A DNA stretch of 64,000 bases, taken from assembly GCF_014199685.1 (NCBI RefSeq), contig NZ_JACHNZ010000002.1, positions 100,010 through 164,009 of the forward strand, given 5' to 3'. The position numbers were made by a program, and so were the translations under genes. Shown here piece by piece: positions 1-9,141 of the stretch (positions are counted from its first letter, which is position 1; every line of letters begins with the position of its first letter). The notes under the pieces were generated by a model. The model was not told where the DNA came from. It was given only the letters and a program-made list of their open reading frames with translations, and did not search any database. This stretch comes from Sphingosinicella soli (GTDB lineage Bacteria > Pseudomonadota > Alphaproteobacteria > Sphingomonadales > Sphingomonadaceae).

Positions 1-1121
1 CGCTCCGGAGTGTCGAACGCACGGTGATAGGCACGGTTTTCCCGAAAGTTGGTATCGGGAACAATTTGCCCATTTGGTATCCGGGGCATTACGTCAACGC
101 AAAGCAGGCAGCAGCTTTCGTTGGAATGCTTACAAGCATGACCTTCGACTTTACTGCGCGTCACAAGATCGGCGGCACCCATCTCAATTTCTTTATCGCT
201 CAACAGCTTCCCGTTCTGCCACCGTCCGTCTTTTCGGAGAACGACCTAGAATTCGTCCGCACTCGCGTGCTCGAACTGACCTATACCAGCCACGCTCTGA
301 AGCTTTGGGCGGAGGATTTGGGACATTCAGGCGCCCCGTTCGTCTGGAACGAGGATCGCCGGGGCCGGTTGCGAGCCGAGCTCGATGTCTTCTTTGCCAG
401 AAAATACGGCCTGACCGAAGAAGATCTGCAATACGTTGTGAACCCGGCCAAGGCCAAGGGCCCGGGTTACCCGTCCGAAACTTTTAGAGTGCTGAAGGAA
501 AGGGAAATCCGTCAGTTCGACGAATACCGCACAGAACGCCTGGTGCTGGAGGCGTGGAAGCAAATGGACGCGGATCAGCCGTCCGATACGCTACCTGCGC
601 CCGTCGCGTTGCCGCCTCTCGCAAACCTGTCGGACGGTGTATGGGCATGGCCGGCAAGCATTCAACCTCGAGACCGTCTCCGTTATGCAGCTCAGTACGT
701 ACTTTCGCAGATGGATCCGGCGAGCGACGGCACACGCGCGCGCTTCGCAATCGCCAGTCTTGCGGAACCGGCGCTGCTCACGCCCCTGTTAGCGACTAGC
801 GACCGGAGTCAGTGGATCAGGCTCGTCGGCCCGGAGGCGCAACCGACACAAGGCGCGATCCGACTACGGCCGTCCATCAATGCTGCGTGGCGATCGCTGT
901 TCGAGACGCTGCTTACCTCTGGTCAATTGGAGGAGCGTGCCGACGGGTCGTGGACACGGGGTCAGCATTTCAATCCAACCGGACTGCAGACGCAGTCCGC
1001 CGACGCGCAGCGCACGGCGTTCGCGATCCGCGCCATCCGGGGCATCGATATCGGCGCCATGACCGCAGCCGTTGCGCAGGAGGACAACGTCATTTGGGCG
1101 AGGTTCGGACATGCCGGCTGA
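1..1121 (+). CDS. Eco57I-like adenine DNA methylase / type IIG restriction-modification protein, C-terminal part
   Basis: The frame is open from base 3, so the gene starts upstream of the window and only about 370 C-terminal residues are visible. The first residues (RTVIGTVFPKVGIGNNLP) and the later segment with FFARKYGLTEEDLQYV and TFRVLKEREIRQFDEYRT resemble the target-recognition and C-terminal part of large Eco57I-class methylases found in defence systems. The catalytic NPPY-type motif would lie outside the window. The stop codon overlaps the next gene by 11 bases, so translation is probably coupled. The expected role is modification of host DNA so that partner nucleases spare it; that role is inferred from family and context. 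It could also be a bifunctional restriction-modification enzyme. Confidence 0.75.
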   Translation, partial: LRSVERTVIGTVFPKVGIGNNLPIWYPGHYVNAKQAAAFVGMLTSMTFDFTARHKIGGTHLNFFIAQQLPVLPPSVFSENDLEFVRTRVLELTYTSHALKLWAEDLGHSGAPFVWNEDRRGRLRAELDVFFARKYGLTEEDLQYVVNPAKAKGPGYPSETFRVLKEREIRQFDEYRTERLVLEAWKQMDADQPSDTLPAPVALPPLANLSDGVWAWPASIQPRDRLRYAAQYVLSQMDPASDGTRARFAIASLAEPALLTPLLATSDRSQWIRLVGPEAQPTQGAIRLRPSINAAWRSLFETLLTSGQLEERADGSWTRGQHFNPTGLQTQSADAQRTAFAIRAIRGIDIGAMTAAVAQEDNVIWARFGHAG

Positions 1122-3078
1122 CCTGTTCGCTCCGGTAATGCGCCTGCCGGTCGCACCGGCAGGTCGGGCCGGTCCTCGCCTTTGGGTCCGTCGCCTGGCC
1201 ATCTTCAGCGATCCGAGCACTATCGTCCGCGACGTGCCGTTGAAACCCGGCCTCAACATCGTCTGGACACCGGATATGTCGAGTAGCGGAAGCCGGGCTT
1301 TGGCTCATGGCAGCGGTAAGACAGCCTTCTGTCGCCTGCTTCGAGCTTGCCTCGGGGAGCTCGGCTACGCGACGGACGCTCAGCGATCGCGCATCTTTGC
1401 GCAGCTTCCGAACGGCTTGATTGCGGCCGAGCTTCTGATCGATGGCGTGTGCTGGGTCGCTGTTCGCCCTCTGGGGCTGCCGGGCGGTGAGTTCGTCGTT
1501 CAAGTCGCGTCTATTGAAGATGCCATCGCGCGGGGGCGTCGCGACGGCGATCAAGCATTCATCGACCCCTTGGTGATCGAAGCCTTTTTCCCGTTGATTG
1601 CGGGAGCAACGCCCCCGGAAGTCAGCCGCGAGCAGGTCTGGGATGTCCTTCGGGCCTGGTTGACGCGCGATCAGGAGTGCCGCCTCGCCGACATTTTAGC
1701 GTGGCGGTCACCGCAGACGCAGTCTCGTTCCCGTGCGCAGGTGCTGGGCGAAACAGCCAAGCTGACGATGGTGCGCCTCGCCTTGCGCGCGCTTGACGCG
1801 GAAGAACAGACGGCCGCCCTCCGCGAGCGGGGACTCGTGACCGCTGCAGAAGATGACCGGCGCCGCCAAGCTTATCAACAACAGCGATATCTTGATGGGC
1901 TGAAGGTCGTAAGGGCAGCATTGAGTGCCGGCGAGGAGGTGGGCTTCGATGACACCATAGATCAGAAAGGACTGATTTCGTTGGCGGAGGCGGCGCTGGC
2001 CGAGGCGATGCGTGCCGATTTGCCAAAACCGCCCGATGTTGGCTCGATATTCGCTCGATTGAACGCGCTCAACGAAGAACGCCGAGCGTTAGAAGCAAGC
2101 CAACAAGGGTCTGTGAAGGAGGCAGACGTCAAGCGGGGAGAAGCAGAGCGCTATCGTTCAGAAGCGAACCTGGGCGAGATCGACATCACGCAAGGAGGGG
2201 TAAGAGTCTGCCCAATCTGCAGGGTCAGCGTGGAAGAGACTCTGGCCAAGGGTTGCGGCATTTCGCTTGAACGGTGCGATCTGGCTGCGATCAAGGTGGC
2301 GATTGCCGACAAGCTCGCCAAAGTAACGCAGTTAGTCGGAGAATCGGATAGCGCCGCGCAGGAGGCAAAGCGGTTCGAAGCGCTGATCAATCAGCTCGGT
2401 CCTCGTCAGCAAGCACTCGAGGCGGAGGCGAGGAGCGCTGATGCGGTAAGTCGCGCAGCTCAAGCCGCAGCGAAAGACGTCCAGGATCAAATTTATCGGG
2501 CAAGGCGCATACTCGACGATGTGCGATCGCTTCGCGACGCGGAAACAGCCGGAAAGCCCGCGCCTCCAGCTACTGCCGCGCTGGACGCGGTTCGCGCGCA
2601 ACTCGAGGCAGGGCGTTCACGAGCTCGCGCCGCGATTCGGACTCTGGAGGAGAGGTACCAGGGGATCATGGCCGCTTGGCTCCCGGATGGAGTCGAGGGG
2701 ACCGTCAAGCTCGATGGCAACGGGTTGAAGGTCGACGCCCAATTCGCGGGACGAGGCGAGGTTTCCACGGCGGCTTTGGACTCCCTCAAGATTGTTGCCT
2801 TCGACCTCGCCGCCTTGCACATGGCCGTCGAAGAGAAGGCGGACCTGCCCGCTTTCCTCGTCCACGACAGCCCGCGCGAGGCCGACTTGGATGGGCAACT
2901 CTACGAACGCCTTTTCGGCCTACTGCATCAATGGGAGGAGAGTGCGGAAACGCCTTGCTTCCAATACATCGTCACTACGACGACAGCTCCACCCATCGAG
3001 CTACAGACCGACAGGCATGTCAGGCTTCGAATGAGCTCGACACCAGCGGCAATGCGGCTGTTCGGAATGGATCTCTGA
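1111..3078 (+). CDS. Rad50/SMC-like ATPase of a defence operon
   Basis: About 655 residues. The ATG at 1111 is chosen because it overlaps the upstream stop and has a GAGG-like site just before it. A Walker A motif (HGSGKT) lies near residue 70. The middle is charged and helix-rich, as in a coiled coil, and carries a zinc-hook-like CPIC near residue 367. A late FLVHDSPREAD segment near residue 585 looks like a Walker B/D-loop region. This order is that of Rad50/RecF-type ATPases that sense or hold DNA ends. Such ATPases are common in anti-phage systems next to a nuclease, here the HNH gene 24 bases downstream. I cannot assign it to a named family. A Septu-like (PtuA) role is one possibility; an ATPase partner of the methylase and helicase is another. 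Confidence 0.75.
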   Translation: MPADLFAPVMRLPVAPAGRAGPRLWVRRLAIFSDPSTIVRDVPLKPGLNIVWTPDMSSSGSRALAHGSGKTAFCRLLRACLGELGYATDAQRSRIFAQLPNGLIAAELLIDGVCWVAVRPLGLPGGEFVVQVASIEDAIARGRRDGDQAFIDPLVIEAFFPLIAGATPPEVSREQVWDVLRAWLTRDQECRLADILAWRSPQTQSRSRAQVLGETAKLTMVRLALRALDAEEQTAALRERGLVTAAEDDRRRQAYQQQRYLDGLKVVRAALSAGEEVGFDDTIDQKGLISLAEAALAEAMRADLPKPPDVGSIFARLNALNEERRALEASQQGSVKEADVKRGEAERYRSEANLGEIDITQGGVRVCPICRVSVEETLAKGCGISLERCDLAAIKVAIADKLAKVTQLVGESDSAAQEAKRFEALINQLGPRQQALEAEARSADAVSRAAQAAAKDVQDQIYRARRILDDVRSLRDAETAGKPAPPATAALDAVRAQLEAGRSRARAAIRTLEERYQGIMAAWLPDGVEGTVKLDGNGLKVDAQFAGRGEVSTAALDSLKIVAFDLAALHMAVEEKADLPAFLVHDSPREADLDGQLYERLFGLLHQWEESAETPCFQYIVTTTTAPPIELQTDRHVRLRMSSTPAAMRLFGMDL

Positions 3079-3102
3079 CCATGCGGAGACAGGGGGGATG
3101 CG

Positions 3103-3888
3103 ATGGTTGAGGCTCCCCAGTCCTTCATAGTCCGTGAGGAATGTGAGAAGGCTGCCTCGCAGAACGGATTTCGCCGGGTTCTGGGGGAAGAGGCAGGCTG
3201 GGCAGCCTTTGGCTCAACTACCGCGCAGGGTACAATTCATCTCGCCGCCGCAGGGGTGCAAGGGCCGTGGTTCTTAGCGCTGGACCATACAGGTGTCATC
3301 GCGGAACTGGACCTGCTTCCGGCCGACGTGCCAGGCCCCGGACGCGTTCGTCATGTCTTCGATAGCCTCGGCGCGCTCTATTCGGTGCTGCACCGCGTCT
3401 ATGAACTTGCGATCAGCTTGCCGGATGCGCCGCTACGGGAGTTCGAGGCGCGGGTCGCGGGGTTGCCCCGGGCGACCGAAGTCGAGCGGTTGGTCATCCA
3501 GAGGATTGGTCAGGACATTTTTCGCACCCGCCTGATGGACTATTGGCAGGGGCGCTGTCCCCTCACAGGTATCTCCGACGTGGCCTTACTACGCGCCTCG
3601 CACATTATCCCATGGGCGGAATGCGAAAGCGATGCCGAGCGGCTCGACGTGCATAACGGCCTACTTCTTTCCGCGCTGTGGGACGCGGCGTTCGACCGCG
3701 CGGTCGTGACTTTCGATGACGAAGGAACGCCCGAGCTCTCGCCCTGTCTCAGCGAGCAAGCGCGGGCTGAGCTCCGCTGGAGTTCCCCGATTTCCCTGAC
3801 GGACGAGCATCGCCGGAGGCTCGCCCGTCATCGCGAGCGGGCGCGAGGGGCGTCGGCCGGGAGGGAATCGCCAAGTGGTGCTTTATAA
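3103..3888 (+). CDS. HNH endonuclease (HNH_2-type) of the defence operon
   Basis: 261 residues, preceded by a strong AGGGGG ribosome site. The N-terminal 125 residues are not recognised. The C-terminal part has an HNH fold: CPLTG at 152-156, RASHIIPW with His167, DVHNGLLLS with His184 and Asn185, then an FD pair near 197. This matches nucleases of the PF13391 type, which cut DNA in restriction and phage-defence contexts. The gene follows the ATPase by 24 bases and overlaps hamA by 14 bases, so it belongs to the same transcript. Whether it partners the ATPase (as in Septu), the methylase (as in a restriction system) or HamAB cannot be told from sequence. Confidence 0.8.
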   Translation: MVEAPQSFIVREECEKAASQNGFRRVLGEEAGWAAFGSTTAQGTIHLAAAGVQGPWFLALDHTGVIAELDLLPADVPGPGRVRHVFDSLGALYSVLHRVYELAISLPDAPLREFEARVAGLPRATEVERLVIQRIGQDIFRTRLMDYWQGRCPLTGISDVALLRASHIIPWAECESDAERLDVHNGLLLSALWDAAFDRAVVTFDDEGTPELSPCLSEQARAELRWSSPISLTDEHRRRLARHRERARGASAGRESPSGAL

Positions 3889-4657
3889 AAAGTGGTGCGA
3901 CGCCACCAAGGAAAAGGACAAGCGGAAGCGCTATTGGACGTATGTCGAAAAGGACGGTGGCCGCGATGAGATCCGTGACGACCTCGCCGAGACCATGCGC
4001 TCCCATTACGATCGGCTTGAGCGTATAGCCGATGACGTCCAGCGGCTCGGTTACAAGGTTGCCGCGGAAATTCTGCGCACGCAGCTCCCCCAGACAGATA
4101 AAGGCCGCTCGGGTGATCTCGGCGAGATATTGGCGACCGAGTTGGTCGAGGAGGAAATCGGTCTGCGCGTTCCCGTTCGTCGTCTGCGCTACAAGGATGG
4201 GCGGAACATGGCGATGCGAGGCGACGACTTTATCGGGGCAGGCTATGGAGGCGACGACTCCAAGCTTTGGCTGCTGAAAGGCGAAGCCAAGAGCAACAAA
4301 GTCCTCGGGAAAGCCACCGTCACGAGCGCCCGCAAGGTGCTCAATCGTGACAACGGCAGATGCACGCCGGACTCGCTGGCATTTGTCGCGAACCGCTTGC
4401 TCGAAAGCAACGACGACGGCGATGTGCAACTGGGCCGCGACCTTCGCGATGAAGTCGGTCTCAAGACCCTGCGTGCTGATCGCATCGACCACATGCTCTT
4501 TACGATATCGGGCAATGGACCTCACGCTTCGCTGAAGGGCGATCTCGAAGGCGCCGGGACGAACCGGGACCAGTATGTCGTGAACGTCCACATCGAAGAC
4601 CACCAGGACTTCATCAAGGAGATGTATCAGAAGGCGGAAGACCTTGGAGACGACTGA
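3875..4657 (+). CDS. hamA: HamA, Hachiman anti-phage nuclease subunit (DUF1837)
   Basis: 260 residues from a GTG at 3875 that overlaps the HNH gene by 14 bases. HamA is the nuclease effector of Hachiman and is held in check by HamB until damaged or unusual DNA is met. The PD-(D/E)xK core is visible: Glu84 in DLGEIL, Asp117/Asp118 in MRGDDFIG, and Glu137-Ala-Lys139 in LKGEAKS. All expected catalytic residues are present, so the enzyme should be active. The 3' end overlaps hamB by 14 bases, the usual tight hamA-hamB arrangement. The presence of methylase, ATPase and HNH genes upstream is not part of the minimal two-gene system and is discussed as a finding. Confidence 0.88.
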   Translation: MVLYKKWCDATKEKDKRKRYWTYVEKDGGRDEIRDDLAETMRSHYDRLERIADDVQRLGYKVAAEILRTQLPQTDKGRSGDLGEILATELVEEEIGLRVPVRRLRYKDGRNMAMRGDDFIGAGYGGDDSKLWLLKGEAKSNKVLGKATVTSARKVLNRDNGRCTPDSLAFVANRLLESNDDGDVQLGRDLRDEVGLKTLRADRIDHMLFTISGNGPHASLKGDLEGAGTNRDQYVVNVHIEDHQDFIKEMYQKAEDLGDD

Positions 4658-7600
4658 CGAACTGCAAGCATTTTTGACGCGCGCGACGCAGGACGGCGTG
4701 CAAGGGCGGCTGCTATACCGAGGGGCGGCATGGTCGCTAATGCGAAGTGATGGTGTTCTGCCTGAAAATGCCCCGCCGCTCGGCGCGACCATCGATACCG
4801 ACCTTGCAGAACATGGGTTTGCGCTGCTCCGTGCGGCAATGGCCCTTCGCACCCAGGCCGGCTCCTCCGAGTTGACGAACAAGGCGTTCGAGCGCGCCGG
4901 CAACGCGTTTGAAGCTTTGGTGCGCAATGCCGATCCCGAAGCCGCCGATCGCGGTTTCCGCAGGACGATCGCCGCCACGGCCTACCATCTGGCCGGGTTC
5001 TCGGCCGTCGCCTATTCGCTCTTCAACGAGGCAGTGGGCGACCTGAATTTGACGCCGGGTGAAATGGCGGTGATGCGGTTGGTGCTGCGCGACCTTGATG
5101 GGCTTCGAGCCTTCGTGCGCGGCTGGCTGAACGACGCGGCGCATGGTGACGACCGGATTGCTGCGGGGCTGTCCGGTGAGGATGCCGATGTCGACGAGAT
5201 CCTGGCGATCGTTCTCAACACCACGATCTGTCGGGCGTTGGCCTTCTTCGATTTCGCGTTGGAGACCGGCGAAGAGGAACCGCTCGACGCGGCGCGCTCG
5301 CTTCTCACAACGGCTGTCAGCCTGGCCGACAATGCGGAGAACGTACCGCTGTGGTGGATCACCAATCTGTGCCGGCATCTGATCGACGACCTATGGCAAC
5401 ATTCGTTGCACCAGAACCTGCCGACAGAGCCACCTGAGGGCGCCGCCGAGAAGTATCCCGATCTGCGACGATTGTTTATTGGGTCTCTCTACGCTCGGAA
5501 GAATTCCGAGGTTGAGCTTTGGCCCTCGCAGCGTGAGGCGGCGCGCCGCTCGACGGATGTCAAGGATGACCTGGTCGTCGCCCTACCCACCAGCGCCGGG
5601 AAAACGCGCGTCGCTGAGATCGCCGCGCTCATGACGCTGTCTTCGGCGCGGCGAGTTCTCATCGTGACGCCGCTGCGAGCACTATCGGCTCAGACAGAAC
5701 GATCGTTTCGTAAGACCTTCGCGCCGCTCGGATTCAGCGTGTCGTCGCTCTACGGCGCCAGCGGCCTCTCGGCTGGTGACGAGGACGCGCTCCGATCGCG
5801 GGAGATCATCATAGCGACGCCGGAGAAACTCGACTTCGCGCTGAGAAGCGATCCGAGCCTGATCGACGACGTCGGGCTGATCGTGCTCGATGAAGGCCAC
5901 ATGATCGGGCCGAGCGAGCGTGAGATCCGCTACGAGACGCTGGTGCAGCGCTTGTTGCGCCGCGCAGACTCGGCCGACCGCCGTATTGTCTGCCTCTCGG
6001 CGATTCTTCCGAGTGGAGATGAGCTCGACGATCTGACTGCGTGGATACGGGCGGACGAGCCAGGCGACGCCGTGCGGTCTGACTGGCGGCCAACACGCCA
6101 GCGTTTCGGAATGCTGGCGTGGCGTGCGCGTGATGCGCGCCTGACCCTGGATCTGACCAACAACGGCCCGTTCCTGGATCATTTCGTGGTTCAAAAGCCG
6201 CCCCGCGGCCGTGAGAAGAAGCCCTATCCCCGAAAGACGTCACATCTGGCCCTGTTCGCGGCCTGGGAGTTTGCGGCGCAGGGCAAGCGGACACTCATCT
6301 TCTCGACGCAAGCGAACTGGGTTGAGGGGTACGGAAAGCAAATCGTCGACCTCTGCAAACGCGGCTATCTGGACTCGCTTCTGGATGACGAAGCATCGAT
6401 CGCTCGCGCAATCGAGGTCGGCAAAGAATGGCTCGGCGAAGATCATCCCGCGGTGGCAAGCCTTAAGGCGGGCGTTGCCATTCACCACGGCCGCCTGCCG
6501 AGCCCGTTCCTCCGCGAGTTGGAAGTCCTGCTATCGGAGGGCGTCCTCAAGGTCATCGTCGCATCGCCGACGCTGTCGCAGGGGCTCAATCTCAACGCCG
6601 CAGTCTTGCTCGTCCCGGCGCTGTACCGAGCGGGCAAACCGATCACCGGCGAGGAGTTCGCCAATGTCGCCGGCCGCGCCGGCCGCGCTTTCGTCGACGT
6701 GGAAGGGCTCATCGTCCACGTCATGTTCGATCGAGTCGATTGGCGGAGCGGAGAATGGCGGGGATTAGTGGCCTCTTCCAAGGCCCGGACGCTAAAGAGC
6801 GGCCTGATTCAGATCGTCGCGGAGATTCTTGATCGCCTGGCTCGAGAGGGCGTGCTGGGACGCGCCGACGCGTGGGAATATCTCGCCAACGCCCGCGAGG
6901 CCTGGAAGTCGCCGGCAGAAGAAGCGGCGATCGCCGCTCAGCTTGCGGCGCCTCCAGACGGAACTGATCGGGATGACGAGGACGAGGATGACGAGGCGGG
7001 AGGAGATGAAGAGGAAAGCATCGACGAGGAGCCGCTCTCGGAACTCGTCGAGCGCCTTGATGCAACGGTCTTCGGCTTGGTGGAGGCGCTCGATGCCGAC
7101 CGCGCCGACTTGCCCAAGCTTCTCGACGAAGCGCTCAACGGATCGCTCTGGGCGCGTCAAATAGCGCGCGAGGGTGAAGGCATGGAGGCGCAACACCGCA
7201 AGGTGTTCCAGGCGCGTGCCAATCTCATCTGGTCGGTGACGACGCCTCAGGCCCGCCGCGGGCATTTCGCGATGGGCGTCGGCTTGGAAGCCGGGCTGAC
7301 GATCGACGCGATGGCGGAAGAGCTGGGCGCCCTCATCGATCGAGCCGACGCCGCGTCCCTGCCAGGAGACGTCGACGAACTGGCCGATGCCTTGGCGGGC
7401 CTCGGGGAGCGACTGCTGGTGATGCGGCCGTTCATTCCCGACAAGAAGAATGCGCTACCTGGCAATTGGAAAGCGATCCTGAAGCAATGGGTGTCGGGCG
7501 CGGAGGTCTCGCAGATCGGACCCCACAACATGCGCATGGTGGAAGAGGCCTTCACGTATCGGCTGGTTTGGGCATTGGAAGCTATCAGAACCCGGCGTCT

Positions 7601-8159
7601 AACTTTGGGCTGGTCGCCGGACATCATTCCGGGTGGCGCAGCCGCATCTCTGGAAACAGGGGTTCCGCAGTTCATGATGTCGATGTTGATACGGGCGGGC
7701 CTTCCGTCCAGGCGGGCGGCTATCGCGGCGATCCAGACCACCAACCCCGTCTTCGTAACGCCGGCCGAGATGCGTGCATGGCTGGAATCCGATGAAATCA
7801 CGGCGTTTACCGACGCCGGCGACTGGCCAACGCCTGATACCGCCGCGCTCTGGGCGCGTTTCAGGACCGAGGCCCTCAGCGGCGGAATCCAGAAGTGGTC
7901 GATCGAACGCTACAAGAGGTTGCTCGACCTTCCTGCGCACTCGGCGCCGCCGGCTGGGCTTTATCGGGTCATCACGGACGAGGGCGATGGGCGCACATGG
8001 CTGGCGACACCGGACTATCGACGGGTGGTCCCCTTCAAAAAGCCGGCGGTAGATCCGAAGCCCAGCCTGTTCTCGGGAAGGTTGCCCGGGGCGACGGCGG
8101 TCGTGGATACCCTGAGGGTAGGACGGGGCAAGTTGCGATGGCCTCGCGCTGACGCTTGA
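4644..8159 (+). CDS. hamB: HamB, Hachiman superfamily-2 helicase
   Basis: 1171 residues from a TTG start at 4644 overlapping hamA by 14 bases. A long helical N-terminal domain (about residues 1-290) precedes an SF2 helicase core: Walker A LPTSAGKT near residue 315, motif II as DEGH near residue 415 (the common form is DEAH), and motif VI NVAGRAGRA near 680. These features fit Ski2-like helicases. A very acidic linker around residues 770-795 separates the core from a helical C-terminal part. HamB loads on DNA and controls HamA. The gene is full length and uninterrupted, so the pair looks functional. The end lies 43 bases from the end of the oppositely oriented integrase gene. Confidence 0.88.
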   Translation: METTDELQAFLTRATQDGVQGRLLYRGAAWSLMRSDGVLPENAPPLGATIDTDLAEHGFALLRAAMALRTQAGSSELTNKAFERAGNAFEALVRNADPEAADRGFRRTIAATAYHLAGFSAVAYSLFNEAVGDLNLTPGEMAVMRLVLRDLDGLRAFVRGWLNDAAHGDDRIAAGLSGEDADVDEILAIVLNTTICRALAFFDFALETGEEEPLDAARSLLTTAVSLADNAENVPLWWITNLCRHLIDDLWQHSLHQNLPTEPPEGAAEKYPDLRRLFIGSLYARKNSEVELWPSQREAARRSTDVKDDLVVALPTSAGKTRVAEIAALMTLSSARRVLIVTPLRALSAQTERSFRKTFAPLGFSVSSLYGASGLSAGDEDALRSREIIIATPEKLDFALRSDPSLIDDVGLIVLDEGHMIGPSEREIRYETLVQRLLRRADSADRRIVCLSAILPSGDELDDLTAWIRADEPGDAVRSDWRPTRQRFGMLAWRARDARLTLDLTNNGPFLDHFVVQKPPRGREKKPYPRKTSHLALFAAWEFAAQGKRTLIFSTQANWVEGYGKQIVDLCKRGYLDSLLDDEASIARAIEVGKEWLGEDHPAVASLKAGVAIHHGRLPSPFLRELEVLLSEGVLKVIVASPTLSQGLNLNAAVLLVPALYRAGKPITGEEFANVAGRAGRAFVDVEGLIVHVMFDRVDWRSGEWRGLVASSKARTLKSGLIQIVAEILDRLAREGVLGRADAWEYLANAREAWKSPAEEAAIAAQLAAPPDGTDRDDEDEDDEAGGDEEESIDEEPLSELVERLDATVFGLVEALDADRADLPKLLDEALNGSLWARQIAREGEGMEAQHRKVFQARANLIWSVTTPQARRGHFAMGVGLEAGLTIDAMAEELGALIDRADAASLPGDVDELADALAGLGERLLVMRPFIPDKKNALPGNWKAILKQWVSGAEVSQIGPHNMRMVEEAFTYRLVWALEAIRTRRLTLGWSPDIIPGGAAASLETGVPQFMMSMLIRAGLPSRRAAIAAIQTTNPVFVTPAEMRAWLESDEITAFTDAGDWPTPDTAALWARFRTEALSGGIQKWSIERYKRLLDLPAHSAPPAGLYRVITDEGDGRTWLATPDYRRVVPFKKPAVDPKPSLFSGRLPGATAVVDTLRVGRGKLRWPRADA

Positions 8160-8202
8160 GAGCGCGAGAGCTTTCGCTGCGGCTGAGGGCGCTGTCTGAA
8201 AC

Positions 8203-8286
8203 TTACGCCGCCAACTGCTCCAAAGCTTCTCCTGGCTGCATCGCTTGCGCGAACAGGCGGTTCATCGCTGCTTGGCGCGACTCGCG
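8203..8286 (-). pseudogene. 3' end of the interrupted integrase gene
   Basis: Read on the minus strand, these 84 bases encode 27 residues plus a TAA stop (RESRQAAMNRLF at the start, EALEQLAA at the end). When the IS66 element and one copy of its target duplication are removed, they join in frame to codon 420 of the integrase at 11070. The join was checked by position: 12329 to 11070 is exactly 420 codons. This stretch is therefore the severed C-terminus of the integrase, not an intergenic region. Confidence 0.88.
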
Positions 8287-8294
8287 ATCGAGTG
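8287..8294. repeat. target site duplication of IS66, left copy
   Basis: ATCGAGTG directly abuts the left inverted repeat and is repeated exactly at 11070-11077 after the right inverted repeat. Eight bases is the usual duplication length for IS66 elements. Confidence 0.95.
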
Positions 8295-8315
8295 GTACGC
8301 GTCCGCCGAAGGCCG
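8295..8315 (+). repeat. IS66 left inverted repeat
   Basis: Begins GTACGCGTCCGCCGAAGGCC. It matches the reverse complement of 11049-11069 at 17 of 21 positions. The outermost bases GTA and the TCCGCCGA core are conserved on both sides. Confidence 0.9.
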
Positions 8316-8354
8316 CCTTGCGGGAGCTGAGGCAAATCGTTGAGCACTGTCGGT

Positions 8355-8738
8355 ATGGACAGCCATACGCACAGTGCCTTCGGGCGACTTGAGATCGTCG
8401 AGACCGGGCGTCGCCGGCGATGGACGGACGAGGAGAAGCGCCGGATCGTGCTGGAGAGCATGAGCGGGCCGCGGCTCATATCCGAGACAGCGCGTCGCCA
8501 TGGCATATCCCGCACGCTGCTGTTGACCTGGCGCCGCTTGATGGCGAGCGAGGTGCCGAGCGGGTTCGTGCCGGCGATCGTTGTTCCTGAGGCAGGGATG
8601 GCGACACCGCTTCCGCGAGAGCGGCGGGGAGCCCGGGTCGAGATTGTGCTGGTTGATGGTCGTCGGCTGATCGTTGAGGGGGCGATCAACGTGGAGGTGA
8701 TCCTTCGCCTGGCGCGAGGCCTCGAGGCGCCGCGATGA
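8355..8738 (+). CDS. tnpA: IS66 accessory protein TnpA (OrfA), helix-turn-helix
   Basis: 127 residues from the ATG at 8355. [17 protein letters not shown] followed by [20 protein letters not shown] is the helix-turn-helix typical of the IS66 first gene, related to IS3-type OrfA domains. It is required with TnpB for transposition in studied IS66 elements. The stop overlaps the tnpB start as ATGA. A TTG at 8340 would add five residues but has no better ribosome site. Confidence 0.92.
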   Translation: MDSHTHSAFGRLEIVETGRRRRWTDEEKRRIVLESMSGPRLISETARRHGISRTLLLTWRRLMASEVPSGFVPAIVVPEAGMATPLPRERRGARVEIVLVDGRRLIVEGAINVEVILRLARGLEAPR

Positions 8739-9082
8739 TCCCGGTGCCGATGGGCGTGAAGGTGTGGCTTGCGACCGGCCACACGGACATGCGGAAGGGC
8801 TTTGCCTCGTTGGCGTTGCAGGTGCAGGAGGTGCTCAAGCGCGATCCTCTCGGCGGCCACATCTTCTGCTTCCGTGGCCGGCGCGGCGACCTGATCAAGG
8901 TGATCTGGCACGACGGCCAGGCGGCGAACCTCTATGTGCGGCGGCTGGAGCGTGGACGGTTCCTGTGGCCGTCGCCCGCGGACGGGATCGTGACGATCAC
9001 ATCGGCGCAGATGGGATATTTGCTGTCCGGAATCGACTGGCGGAACCCGCAGGAGACGTGGCGTCCAACCTCGATCGGATGA
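8735..9082 (+). CDS. tnpB: IS66 accessory protein TnpB (Orf2)
   Basis: 115 residues, overlapping tnpA by four bases. The sequence contains [31 protein letters not shown] and the [10 protein letters not shown] segment, all hallmarks of IS66 Orf2. Its biochemical role is not settled, but it is needed for efficient transposition. It is not the RNA-guided TnpB nuclease of IS200/IS605 despite the shared name. Confidence 0.95.
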   Translation: MIPVPMGVKVWLATGHTDMRKGFASLALQVQEVLKRDPLGGHIFCFRGRRGDLIKVIWHDGQAANLYVRRLERGRFLWPSPADGIVTITSAQMGYLLSGIDWRNPQETWRPTSIG

Positions 9083-9141
9083 TGGGGTCTGCCCCTCGGA
9101 ATTTGCTTTGGAGAGGCGGGGTTCTGTGATTCCATCCTCAC

